Part shown: positions 8,532 through 17,073 of the stretch, in pieces
Layout of the letters: each line of letters begins with the position of its first letter
Numbering within the stretch: the stretch's first letter is position 1
Assembly (NCBI GenBank): GCA_011389735.1
Contig: JAABTS010000007.1
Coordinates: 1-63,883, forward strand
Origin: Desulfobacteraceae bacterium
GTDB taxonomy: Bacteria > Desulfobacterota > Desulfobacteria > Desulfobacterales > JAABTS01
Length of the DNA: 63,883 nt
Direction of reading: 5' to 3'
The notes under the pieces: generated by a model
What the model was told of the DNA's origin: nothing
The model's database searches: none
What the model saw: only the letters and a program-made list of their open reading frames with translations
Program-made: the position numbers and the translations under genes

Positions 8532-10442
8532 ATGAGCGGATCTTCGGAGAAAACACAAAAGCCCCCCGGGAACAGCGGGGAGACGATCTTGTTAACAAGA
8601 AAGGACGTCGAAACAAATTCCAGCACCATCGCATTAAATGATCGTCAACCAATTTCCGGTCATGCGCCTGAGGCGACCATTATGATGGAAAGCGCTGAAT
8701 ACAGAGCAACAGGTGCTTCCGGCCGAAATATGGAAGAAACCGTATCTATTCCATTGCATCCTCCAGAACAGACGGAAACCCCTCTAAAACGAAAACCCTC
8801 GAAAAACGTTCAAAAAGCTACGCGGCTCGAAAAGGATTATTTCGACACCATTGTTCGAAATGATAGCAAGGGACAGCGTTATAAATTCATTGAAGAAATC
8901 GTGACCGGCGGCATGGGGGCCATATTCAAGGTGATAGACAGCGATCTTCAGCGGGCGACCGCCATGAAGGTCATTTTGCCGAATTTCAGAAACGAAAAAG
9001 ATACGTTGGATGATTTTGTCACGGAGGCCAAAATAACCGGTTTTTTGGAGCATCCGAATATCATTCCGGTTCATGAACTGGGGCTTATGAATTCGACCGG
9101 CCTTTATTTTACCATGAAACTGGCTCAAGGCGAGCCGTTGAATTCCGTGCTGGATAAGCTCAAACGGGGTGATCCGGCGTATCTCGAAAAATACAATACC
9201 TTCCATTTATTGCGGATATTCAGCAAAGTATGCGATGCGCTGGCGTTCGCTCATTCCAAATCGTTCATTCATCAGGATATCAAGCCGCATAACATCATGA
9301 TCGGGCTTTACGGCGAGGTGTTACTAATGGATTGGGGGCTGGGCAGGCATATCGGCGATCCTGAAAATGAATCCGATCCTGTGCTTAAAGAAATTTTGAT
9401 GAATATCAAAACATCGTCAGTGGCCAAGGAAGACATAATCAAAGGGTCTCCGCCTTACATGTCCCCGGAACAAACCAAAGGCGATCCGAACCTTCTGGAT
9501 GAGCGCAGTGATATATTTTTGCTGGGAGCGACCTTGTACCATATGTTCACTTTGCATCCTCCGTACATGGCCAGGGATATTTACGAAATATTGTATAAAG
9601 CTGAAAATTGTGATTTTGTTCCGCCGGAAGACCGTAGTCCGGCGAGTCAGATTCCCCGGGAAATTTGCCGTATCATCAAAAAAGCAATGGCGGCGGATAA
9701 GGCGGATCGTTATCAGTGTGTTACGGAATTTGCGAGCGATGTGGACGATGTTATTTCAGGAAAATGGACACAGGAAGAAAAGAAATTTTTTCCACCCGGG
9801 AAATTATTGATGCAGGAAGGCGAGACCGGCGATGAAGCATATCTGATCATAAAAGGAAAGGTGGAGGTTTTCAAAGAGCACCAGGATAAAAAAATGGTGC
9901 TTGGCTCCTTGGGTGAAGGGGATATCGTGGGAGAGATGGCGTTGATCACGCAAGATCCTAGATCCGCCAGCGTTGCCGCTGTCGAGCCTACGGAGACGGC
10001 TGTCTTGACAAAGCGGATTTTATCTCAAAATATCGAAAAACTTCCTCCTTTCATGGGAAAAATTGTTTCCACGTTGACCGAGCGTTTACAAGCCGCCAAC
10101 CGGCTGATTAATCCACATTCCATGTCGGACAGCACCTATTTTATTCTGGAACAGCTCCGGCTCATCTTTAAAGACAAATCCATCAATAAAATCAAGGACA
10201 TCAACATCCCTTTGCATGTTCTGACGCGTGAAATATCTGATAATCTGGGCATTCCAGAATCAAAAGTGAGCCGGGCTCTCAAAAAGGCGCATACGCAAAA
10301 CTATATTATTATCGAACAGTCCAAAGTCCGGATTCCAAATATAGCGGAACTGACTCAATACACCCGGTTCGGCAAGCTGATCACCCGTCTTCCGCCTGAA
10401 AGGCAGGAAGTGGTTTTTGACAGCATCCGGAAACAGCGATAA
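8532..10442 (+). CDS. Ser/Thr protein kinase with cyclic-nucleotide-binding and winged-helix domains
   Basis: A 636-residue three-part regulator. Residues 1-115 are disordered and rich in Thr and Pro. The Hanks-type kinase spans about 118-410: glycine loop GGMGAIFKV, Lys146, Glu165, HQDIKPHN (Asp249, Asn254), DWG in place of DFG (Asp267), and GSPPYMSPEQ. A cNMP-binding domain covers about 418-520, with a phosphate-binding-cassette-like VGEMALITQDPRSAS. The C-terminus has a winged helix (about 535-600, LTREISDNLGIPESKVSRA), as in CRP-type regulators. It is cytosolic with no membrane segment. A cyclic nucleotide may gate the kinase and the kinase or ligand may gate DNA binding. ATG 8532 follows a GGGTGA site. 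Confidence 0.85.
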   Translation: MSGSSEKTQKPPGNSGETILLTRKDVETNSSTIALNDRQPISGHAPEATIMMESAEYRATGASGRNMEETVSIPLHPPEQTETPLKRKPSKNVQKATRLEKDYFDTIVRNDSKGQRYKFIEEIVTGGMGAIFKVIDSDLQRATAMKVILPNFRNEKDTLDDFVTEAKITGFLEHPNIIPVHELGLMNSTGLYFTMKLAQGEPLNSVLDKLKRGDPAYLEKYNTFHLLRIFSKVCDALAFAHSKSFIHQDIKPHNIMIGLYGEVLLMDWGLGRHIGDPENESDPVLKEILMNIKTSSVAKEDIIKGSPPYMSPEQTKGDPNLLDERSDIFLLGATLYHMFTLHPPYMARDIYEILYKAENCDFVPPEDRSPASQIPREICRIIKKAMAADKADRYQCVTEFASDVDDVISGKWTQEEKKFFPPGKLLMQEGETGDEAYLIIKGKVEVFKEHQDKKMVLGSLGEGDIVGEMALITQDPRSASVAAVEPTETAVLTKRILSQNIEKLPPFMGKIVSTLTERLQAANRLINPHSMSDSTYFILEQLRLIFKDKSINKIKDINIPLHVLTREISDNLGIPESKVSRALKKAHTQNYIIIEQSKVRIPNIAELTQYTRFGKLITRLPPERQEVVFDSIRKQR

Positions 10443-10503
10443 CCCGATGTTCGGCAAGATTTTGAGTTTCGGCGCCGGTTTCGTCGAATGATTGTTTTTG
10501 AAA

Positions 10504-13239
10504 ATGCTTTCCCCTTACCAAAATGAAATAAACCATTTCGTTTTTTTGTCCGCTCATGCCGGAACAATTTCCGACTGCGGGAACAGGTTGTATTCGGCGG
10601 CGGCCGCCTTGATCACCTCGGAAGGAAAACGGACCGCTATCGACATCCGGATTGAATATCCGCACCTGACAGCCAGAGACCGATATCTTTCGAACGCTAC
10701 GGATTGGACGGAAAACGCGCAACCTTATGACAAAGCCCGTGATCAATTACGTTCCTTTGTTAAGCCGGCCTTACAATCGGACGGCTCCGGATTCGCTTTC
10801 ATCTTGGATCCTTACGGAATTCGGGACGATCTTGCGCGAATGGCGGGCGTCCGGCGCATAATCGATCTTGGGTTCGCCGTTCAGTTTTTTTGGCCTAAAG
10901 CGGAGGTTTCCTCGCTGAAATTGCTCTGGGAAATGATATTTGAAACGCAGCGGGAAAAAATCGGCTTTTCATCGGCCGAAGCCGTCGAGTTATCGATTCA
11001 TCTCACTTCCTGGATATTGCGCACCCGCCTCAATGACGCTCGAAACCGTTCAGCTCCGGTTTTAAGGCGTTACCTTGAAAAAAGCGACACTCTGTTCGGA
11101 AAAGCATTTGTCGAAGGGGCTCGTCGATTCAGCGGCTATTTTGGCGAATCGATCGATCTTTGCGGACAATACGATTCTTCGGAGTGGATTCATCTGCTCG
11201 ACAAAGGCGGTTTCCGCCGGATGCGCAGACCAAAGGCGGAAAAAACGGAAAATGCTGATAAAGTGTCCCTGGAAAACGTTGAAGACCGATTCCGGGCGAT
11301 GGAGTCAGGTTCATCGGTTTATCGTTCGGAACAGATTGCATACGCCGGGCATGTGGCGAATGCGCTGAACGACGATGCCGTATTGATTGTCGAAGCCGGA
11401 ACCGGAACAGGCAAAACAAGAGGCTATCTGGTTCCGGTATTAGAATTTATCCGTAAACGGCGGCATGCGCAGGTCGCAGTGTCAACTTATACAAAGAATC
11501 TTCAGGAGCAGATTTTTCAGAGGGAAATTCCGTTCATCAAGGAGCGCGTACCCGATTATCAGGATATCTCCGTGGCCGTACTCAAGGGAAAATCGAGCCA
11601 GATATGCGTGGAAAAACTAAAACACCTGTACGAAGACCAGATGACCGGCCGTGTCCTCATTACCTGGCTGTATTTTCTCAATCTGGTCTTTTTGTTCAGA
11701 ACGACCGACGCCGATTCTTTTGGTGAGAAAATCCGGGAGTACCTGGATTCGTCTTATTTAAGAACGGTATTTTCTGAGATTTCGTCCAAAACCGGATGCA
11801 GGCCGGACCATATGTATTGTCCGGCGCAAATTATGTGCGCTGAGGCGGCGTCAGCATCTTTGGTGATCACCAATCATCACAAAATCGCTCTTTTGGATCA
11901 AGATCCGGTTTTAGCCGATTTATTCAAATATTATATCATCGACGAAGCCAATCATTTTGAACACGCCGTCCGGAATACTTTCGGGATTGAAGCCGGTTCC
12001 GGAGACCTTGCAGGCCTGCTGAATTACATGGCCCCCGCCGTGAGCCGCATTATGAGCCGTGCGGCCGGAGATACGGAAATAGTATTGAAAGATATTTTGA
12101 CGGCGTCGGAGACGATCAGGTTCGAGACCCAGAAAATTTTGGGAATATTAAAAAGCGTTGCACAGGCGACGCCGGACGGAGTCGTATCCGAACTCAGACC
12201 CGACCACCCGGTATGGCGTAAAAATGATTTGGAAACTCATATTTTAACGTTGAGCGGCGCATTGAAGGAGGCCGCTAAAAAATCTGAGAGTATCGTTCAG
12301 GCGTCGATGATAAGGATGCTCAAGATTAGACCGAATACGGCTCAACGGCTCCGTTCCTGTATGGAAGCTCTCGATGATGCGGCTCATGCTTTACAAGCCG
12401 TAGCTGAATGTGTTTGTTTGGATGAATATGTGGTTTCGTATCAGGTCTTTGGACGCCATTGGATTCTGTCGGCGCATTATGTGGATGTATCTTCGCTGAT
12501 CGACACCCATATTGTTCAAAAAAAGAACGGGATTGTGTATACCGGGGCCACGCTGCGGCATAGAGGTCTTTTCGATGATTTCTGCGAAATTACAGGTGTT
12601 CCTCCGGATCGTTTGAACCTGAAAGGAGGGTCGTCTGAAGAGGGCCGTTCTTTTCGCGCCGCCGCTATTGCCTCTCCCTTTCCAAAAGATGCGGTCGAAA
12701 TCATGGCGCATCCGGACGCGGTCAACGGAAAGTTCGCCAATAAAAGGGCTTGGCTGAAATCAGTGGTTAAGCTCCTTCCGGAACTTATTGCCGCCAATAA
12801 AGGCCGGACTCTGGTTTTGTTCGGGAGTTATGAAGACATGAGAATCGTCCTGGATCGAATCGCCGACACCGTGGCGCACAGTCCTTATCCGATACTGGTT
12901 CAGCAAAAAGGGCTTTCAACCGTGGCTTTGTGCAATGAATTCAGGGCGGTCGACGAAAGTATACTGTTCGGCGTGGACACCTTCTGGTACGGCGTCGATT
13001 TTGTAGGAGATACTTTGACACAGGTGATCATCACAAGAATTCCCTATCCGCATTTCGGTGATCCGATCCAGAAAGCCCGGCGGCGGACAATGTCACAGGA
13101 AAAATACTGGCGCCGGTACTTGTATGAAACGGATATCAAATTAAAACAGGGGATCGGCCGTTTGATCCGAAGCGATACGGACAAAGGGAAAGTGCTGGTT
13201 CTGGACTCCCGGTTCCGAGCGTTCATGAATCGGTTTTAG
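10504..13239 (+). CDS. DinG/XPD-like ATP-dependent helicase with iron-sulfur cysteines
   Basis: A 911-residue protein from ATG 10504 (a TTG lies four codons upstream). The first 260 residues are an N-terminal region I do not recognise. The superfamily 2 helicase follows: Walker A (EAGTGTGKT, about 297-305), four cysteines in the iron-sulfur position (SSQIC, then GCRPDHMYCPAQIMC), a Walker B/DEAH box reading DEAN (YIIDEANHF), and a final motif QGIGRLIRSDTDKG. This architecture fits DinG or YoaA helicases that unwind 5' overhangs, R-loops or damaged DNA. The DEAH-to-DEAN change is unusual but keeps the metal-binding Asp and Glu. It lies about 60 bases after the kinase gene on the same strand, so the two may be co-transcribed. 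Confidence 0.8.
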   Translation: MLSPYQNEINHFVFLSAHAGTISDCGNRLYSAAAALITSEGKRTAIDIRIEYPHLTARDRYLSNATDWTENAQPYDKARDQLRSFVKPALQSDGSGFAFILDPYGIRDDLARMAGVRRIIDLGFAVQFFWPKAEVSSLKLLWEMIFETQREKIGFSSAEAVELSIHLTSWILRTRLNDARNRSAPVLRRYLEKSDTLFGKAFVEGARRFSGYFGESIDLCGQYDSSEWIHLLDKGGFRRMRRPKAEKTENADKVSLENVEDRFRAMESGSSVYRSEQIAYAGHVANALNDDAVLIVEAGTGTGKTRGYLVPVLEFIRKRRHAQVAVSTYTKNLQEQIFQREIPFIKERVPDYQDISVAVLKGKSSQICVEKLKHLYEDQMTGRVLITWLYFLNLVFLFRTTDADSFGEKIREYLDSSYLRTVFSEISSKTGCRPDHMYCPAQIMCAEAASASLVITNHHKIALLDQDPVLADLFKYYIIDEANHFEHAVRNTFGIEAGSGDLAGLLNYMAPAVSRIMSRAAGDTEIVLKDILTASETIRFETQKILGILKSVAQATPDGVVSELRPDHPVWRKNDLETHILTLSGALKEAAKKSESIVQASMIRMLKIRPNTAQRLRSCMEALDDAAHALQAVAECVCLDEYVVSYQVFGRHWILSAHYVDVSSLIDTHIVQKKNGIVYTGATLRHRGLFDDFCEITGVPPDRLNLKGGSSEEGRSFRAAAIASPFPKDAVEIMAHPDAVNGKFANKRAWLKSVVKLLPELIAANKGRTLVLFGSYEDMRIVLDRIADTVAHSPYPILVQQKGLSTVALCNEFRAVDESILFGVDTFWYGVDFVGDTLTQVIITRIPYPHFGDPIQKARRRTMSQEKYWRRYLYETDIKLKQGIGRLIRSDTDKGKVLVLDSRFRAFMNRF

Positions 13240-13391
13240 GGAAGTTATTGGAAATAAACTACCCAATATTGCGCTGAATTTTGGTTCGTATTCTGTGTTG
13301 TGTCAAGAGCGTGCATATTGAAATATTCACCTCTTTACGCAATACGGGCCAAAAGGCAAACAAGATGGGTAGTTTGTTTTTTGTGGCTTCC
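13240..13391. repeat. Long imperfect palindrome between convergent genes
   Basis: The arms 13240-13265 and 13366-13391 are inverted copies matching at 19 of 26 positions (TGGGTAGTTT is exact), and the pairing continues inward (TTGGTTCGTATT against AATACGGGCCAA). The 152-bp unit has no coding potential. A short piece of it (GTGGCTTCC next to GAAGTTATT) recurs near 49867-49890. It may be a small mobile element, and it may also end transcription of the convergent helicase and CULT genes. Confidence 0.5.
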
Positions 13392-13400
13392 TTTAAGGCC

Positions 13401-14009
13401 TCATTCCTTGCCTTCAATAAGGTTGTCCATGATAAGGCCGAAAAAGGAGGCCGCGTCATTCGATAAATAATGCCAGCCAAGATGGGAATGGCATTTCGAA
13501 CAAAGTGAAAAGCGCCAGTTGAATCCGGAGAACCATGTAAATTCCGATGTCGGAGGGCCGTGATTGACACATCCCGGCGCCATCCTGAAACACCCTATTT
13601 CGAACACGAAACCGCCTGGATTGGCGAATACGTGTTTGTGGGACCCGTTCACGTCAATGGCCGCGCCCCGGTGTGTTATCTTGTGCTTGCAAAATTTGCA
13701 CAAAAGCGGTTTTCCGCTTTCGTGATCGTCTTTTTCCGTTTTTTTTTCAATTTCTTTTACCGGTTTCTCAGCCGGCGCTTTGAACAACAAAAACGGAGGA
13801 AGGCATACAGAACCAACGCTCATGATTCGAAGGCATTCGCATGTTGGAGCGTCGCCCGGATACAAACCCCGTTTTTTCGAACCGTTTTTTTGGTAACCTT
13901 CAAAAAGCGGCCGTTCAATTATACGGCGTCCAGCGTCCCTTTCCGAATCGAATGCCGCTGTTTCCGGCCGAAGCCCGATCCGGCGGCGTATAGGGGATAA
14001 GCTGTTCAT
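13401..14009 (-). CDS. CULT-domain (cereblon thalidomide-binding-type) protein
   Basis: A 202-residue protein from ATG 14009. Residues 1-100 are basic, polar and unrecognised. Residues 101-200 are a CULT domain, the zinc-bound beta-tent fold of cereblon's ligand-binding region and of bacterial homologues. Zinc cysteines are Cys104/Cys107 (CKFC) and Cys170/Cys173 (CSKC). The three cage tryptophans are Trp159, Trp165 and Trp179, with spacings of 6 and 14 that equal human cereblon W380/W386/W400 as I recall the numbering. The block FEIGCF..APGC and FFGLIMDNL also fits. The domain binds cyclic-imide or uracil-like ligands in known members; the bacterial role is unknown. It starts 16 bases after the DUF39 gene, so it is probably in its operon. 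An alternative TTG start at 14060 is less likely. Confidence 0.85.
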   Translation of the reverse strand: MNSLSPIRRRIGLRPETAAFDSERDAGRRIIERPLFEGYQKNGSKKRGLYPGDAPTCECLRIMSVGSVCLPPFLLFKAPAEKPVKEIEKKTEKDDHESGKPLLCKFCKHKITHRGAAIDVNGSHKHVFANPGGFVFEIGCFRMAPGCVNHGPPTSEFTWFSGFNWRFSLCSKCHSHLGWHYLSNDAASFFGLIMDNLIEGKE

Positions 14010-14025
14010 CACGTAAACAAAACAA

Positions 14026-15198
14026 TTATTCGGCCGGCAATGTAAATTGCGGTTCGCCAAGGAAAAATTTTCCAGTGGAGATTTGTTCTTTCAATATGTC
14101 GGCGATTTTTCGCGCCTTCACCATGCTGGATAACGGTACTGACGGTATGGTTTCGCCGTCAAGAAGGATCGATCCGCTTTTTAGGTCGGCGTAGCTGACC
14201 TGCCCGAGACTTCTGGATACGCCGTTGGGATAATCATTCCCGTAATCGACGACTTGAGTAAACAGATCTTCATCACTGACGGATGTAAATCGAGCCATTT
14301 CTTCGTTTAATATCGGAATGGGTATACCCAGGCCCACTGACAGTGAACATCCATACCCCTGTATGCTGGCCCCTCTGATCCATTCTGAATTCATTCCCCG
14401 GAGATCCCCCATTACAAAAAGGGTTCCGGCGGGATTCGTGGGAGCGCCGAGGTCTGTTCGCGGTTTATTGGGATTGTGCTGAGTTCCGTACCAGGTCACA
14501 TACCCGACGCCGCCGCCTAGAAATATCCGGGTTCCCAGGCCGATGGTCCGGTAAAAAGGATCATTGAACAACGGGCTCAATTCCCCGGACGTACTGTAAT
14601 TGGCGTTGCCTGCTTTGGGTTTCAAAGCGCCCATATAGGTATAAATGGTTTTATTGGTCAGATTGACGGCGCAATTGTAATTCTGGTAACCGTTTCTCGG
14701 GTTACACAGCACCGCATACGGCAGCGTGTCCAGGGAGATCCTCTTTTCGATCCGCCGGCTTGGATAACAGGCTGTACCGTAAGCAGTGGCTTTCAGATGC
14801 ACTTTCTTGCCGTCGATTAAATCCTGAATGACATGCCCGCCGCCATAGGTGAATTCTCCGGGATACACTTTATTGAGCGGATCTTCTTCACACGGCTCCG
14901 TAGCGCCGATATAACAGTCCACCGCCGCAATTCCCGTGTATGCTGGAACATTGTTCAACCATACTTTTGACGTCTTGATTCCCGGGACCGAATGGCCGAA
15001 ATTGATAAACGCCCCCGAAGAACACATCGGAGCAAATGTTCCCGTGGTGACCACATCGATTCGCCGGGCGGCCTCTTCCGGCCCGTTTTCCTTGACAATG
15101 CCGACCATTTCCTCGGCTGTAACCACCACCACTTTTCCGGATTTTATTTTTTCATTGATTTCCTGGTATGTTTTGCTGATTTTAAATTTTTCTTTCAT
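14026..15198 (-). CDS. Homocysteine biosynthesis protein (DUF39/HcyBio family)
   Basis: A 390-residue protein matching the DUF39/COG1900 family. Some anaerobic archaea and Desulfobacterota use it to build homocysteine from aspartate semialdehyde and sulfide. Visible family features are TTGTFAPMCSSGAFINFGH (Cys59), GGGHVIQDLIDGKKV, ATAYGTACYPSRR (Cys144), and FLGGGVGYVTWYGTQHNP. It has no C-terminal CBS or ferredoxin domain; length and ending agree with the short form. ATG 15198 is preceded by a weak GGAA site. It would feed sulfide directly into methionine supply, which suits a sulfate reducer. The next gene on the strand encodes the CULT protein. Confidence 0.85.
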   Translation of the reverse strand: MKEKFKISKTYQEINEKIKSGKVVVVTAEEMVGIVKENGPEEAARRIDVVTTGTFAPMCSSGAFINFGHSVPGIKTSKVWLNNVPAYTGIAAVDCYIGATEPCEEDPLNKVYPGEFTYGGGHVIQDLIDGKKVHLKATAYGTACYPSRRIEKRISLDTLPYAVLCNPRNGYQNYNCAVNLTNKTIYTYMGALKPKAGNANYSTSGELSPLFNDPFYRTIGLGTRIFLGGGVGYVTWYGTQHNPNKPRTDLGAPTNPAGTLFVMGDLRGMNSEWIRGASIQGYGCSLSVGLGIPIPILNEEMARFTSVSDEDLFTQVVDYGNDYPNGVSRSLGQVSYADLKSGSILLDGETIPSVPLSSMVKARKIADILKEQISTGKFFLGEPQFTLPAE

Positions 15199-15233
15199 AA
15201 TCCATTCGTTTCCGTTCCCGAAATATGTTGTTT

Positions 15234-15342
15234 GCTATAGCTTTTCAGGAATTAAATTTCTCTATGCGGCAGGCCTGGGACAATACTATTCGTATATCCC
15301 AGGCCGACAACGCAGTGGAATTAATTATCTAAAAAGCTATAA
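15234..15342. repeat. Palindromic repeat family 1, copy a
   Basis: A roughly 105-bp imperfect palindrome with outer arms GCTATAG...CTATAAG, inner arms GGCCTGGGA and TCCCAGGCC, and a centre ATACTATTCGTATA. Its right arm overlaps the 3' end of the M23 peptidase gene and supplies that gene's last codons and stop. This is a clear full-length copy. Confidence 0.85.
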
Positions 15343-16739
15343 GTCGATCCGCCGGAATAATCCGCCTCGATCATATCGATTTTGTCGTTGATGTTGTTTT
15401 TAATCCATTCGCCGTCCCACCATTCTACAGGGTTGACGAAAATATTTTGAACCAGGACGCCGAAATGGAGATGGTCGCCTCCTGCAAGCCCGGTCACGCC
15501 GGTTTGCCCGATAATATCGTTTTTGGAAACAATCTGGCCTTCGGTAACCTCGTACCCGTTTAAATGGGAATATGTGGTCAGCAGTCCGAAACCGTGGTCG
15601 ATCACTACGGTTTTACCATAAATTCCGATATCGCCCACAAAAATCACTTTTCCGTTGTTGGACGCATTCACTGGCGCATGGGAGGTCGACGCCAGATCAA
15701 CTCCCATATGAATTTGAGTATCGATGTGATTTCCATTGTAAATATAATCCCGCTTATCGGCAAACCGGGCCATTGTCGCCGATTGATGCAACCGCATAAA
15801 TGCGCCTTCCCAATATTGGTTGGGTTCGCTTTTTTCGGCGATTTTTCGGAAATTATCATAATTTTGGGCGCGGATATCCCGATTGATCTTGAGAAAATAG
15901 TCAAGCGGCGATTTGCTATGGTCGCGTTCAACTTTATTATAGAATTCAGGCATCTTTGTATTCAGGAAATTGTCCGATATTCGAATGCTGTCGTTTCGAA
16001 ACCGTTTGCGGCGGATATAATGCGGCAAAGCCAGGGTCGACTTATTACCGGCCTTGTCCTCGGCCTTTACAAGCAACTTCACGTCGGTTCCGTGGTCGTG
16101 CTTTAAAGCGAAAAACGCCGTCATGATCGTTTGATCCGTAAATCGGCCCGGATATCCTTTAAAAAACAGGTCGCCGACTTCAATTCCGCTGACACAGGAC
16201 TCCGAAATCCGGTAAAAAGCGACTCCGGAACCTCCCTGGGCGACATTGTGCCTCCGGGACAGCAATTGAATATCCGGCGGTCTTGTATCGATCACCACCT
16301 CTTTTTCTATATACGTCCGGTTTCCGCTAAACCACCTCCACCATGAACGGTCGGTTACGGCCAAGCGGAACACCGCGGAACCTTCCGAAAGATTCAATTT
16401 GGAAGGCTCCAAAGAAATACGGAAGGATTTTTGTTTGACTGTCTCAGCTCCGTTTTTGTTGATCTCCATATCTGTCAAGAGCGTATCCAGACCGTTTTGA
16501 AAAAGGCTCATGCGGATATGCTTGAGCCCGCTTTTAAAATCTTCAACCTTTATTTCAACCGTTCTCGACGAACCAATGAATTTTGACCCAAGATTTAAAT
16601 CGACCCCGGGGGGCTCCGTTTCCAGTTTTACCCAAAGAATATAGCCTGCGCCGACTGCCACGCAAATCAGGAGCACAGCCAGAATTTTGGTCTTGATTTT
16701 ATTGTCCTTTGTTTTCAAAAATAATGTATCTCCTTTCAT
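15321..16739 (-). CDS. M23-family metallopeptidase (peptidoglycan endopeptidase-like), membrane anchored
   Basis: About 472 residues from ATG 16739. A TTG at 16718, eleven bases after AAAGGAG, is an alternative start. The open frame beyond 16739 runs into a palindromic repeat and is spurious. There is one N-terminal membrane helix (ILAVLLICVAVGAGYILWV), then Ig-like beta domains. The C-terminal M23/LytM domain has zinc ligands in HMGVD (His and Asp) and in the H-x-H of GDHLHFG. Such enzymes cut or scaffold peptidoglycan cross-links in the periplasm. All catalytic residues look present. The last few residues (about TYSFLDN) are encoded by palindromic repeat copy a, which suggests the original C-terminus was replaced. 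Confidence 0.85.
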   Translation of the reverse strand: MKGDTLFLKTKDNKIKTKILAVLLICVAVGAGYILWVKLETEPPGVDLNLGSKFIGSSRTVEIKVEDFKSGLKHIRMSLFQNGLDTLLTDMEINKNGAETVKQKSFRISLEPSKLNLSEGSAVFRLAVTDRSWWRWFSGNRTYIEKEVVIDTRPPDIQLLSRRHNVAQGGSGVAFYRISESCVSGIEVGDLFFKGYPGRFTDQTIMTAFFALKHDHGTDVKLLVKAEDKAGNKSTLALPHYIRRKRFRNDSIRISDNFLNTKMPEFYNKVERDHSKSPLDYFLKINRDIRAQNYDNFRKIAEKSEPNQYWEGAFMRLHQSATMARFADKRDYIYNGNHIDTQIHMGVDLASTSHAPVNASNNGKVIFVGDIGIYGKTVVIDHGFGLLTTYSHLNGYEVTEGQIVSKNDIIGQTGVTGLAGGDHLHFGVLVQNIFVNPVEWWDGEWIKNNINDKIDMIEADYSGGSTYSFLDN

Positions 16740-16770
16740 ATCGGCTTCTGAAATTAAACATAATAACAGG

Positions 16771-16872
16771 TTTTCAGAAATTAAAATTTCACAAGGCGTC
16801 AGGTCTGGGATAATACTTTTCGTATATCCCATGCCGACAACGCAGTTAAATTTAATTTCTAAAAACTATAGT
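16771..16872. repeat. Palindromic repeat family 1, copy b
   Basis: Arms TTTTCAGAAATTAAAATTTC and AAATTTAATTTCTAAAA flank the family core GGGATAATACTTTTCGTATA. It lies upstream of the M23 gene, between it and the kdsA promoter. Confidence 0.8.
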
Positions 16873-16981
16873 ATAAATTTCGACTATAACAATATGCAAA
16901 TCGATAATCAAGGATAGTTTTTTCAGCGAGGGAATTGTTCCCATGGTTAAGCGGGAATATGAAAACGGCGTTTTTCGATTC

Positions 16982-17010
16982 TTGACTTTTACCCGTTTGC
17001 AAGATAGATA
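16982..17010 (+). promoter_or_regulatory. Sigma-70-like promoter of the kdsA-lpt-rpoN gene chain
   Basis: TTGACT at 16982-16987, a 17-base spacer, and TAGATA at 17005-17010. It lies about 60 bases before kdsA and is the only good promoter I see before the long same-strand gene chain. Confidence 0.55.
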
Positions 17011-17073
17011 CCGTATTTATAAGATGTGTATGAAAATGGAAAAATCATCGTAATTTGAGTTGGGGCATAATTT

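Noticed and set aside
13259-13570. A 103-residue minus-strand frame downstream of and overlapping the CULT gene
   Set aside because: It overlaps the CULT domain in another frame and its 3' part lies in the palindrome; no recognisable protein features.
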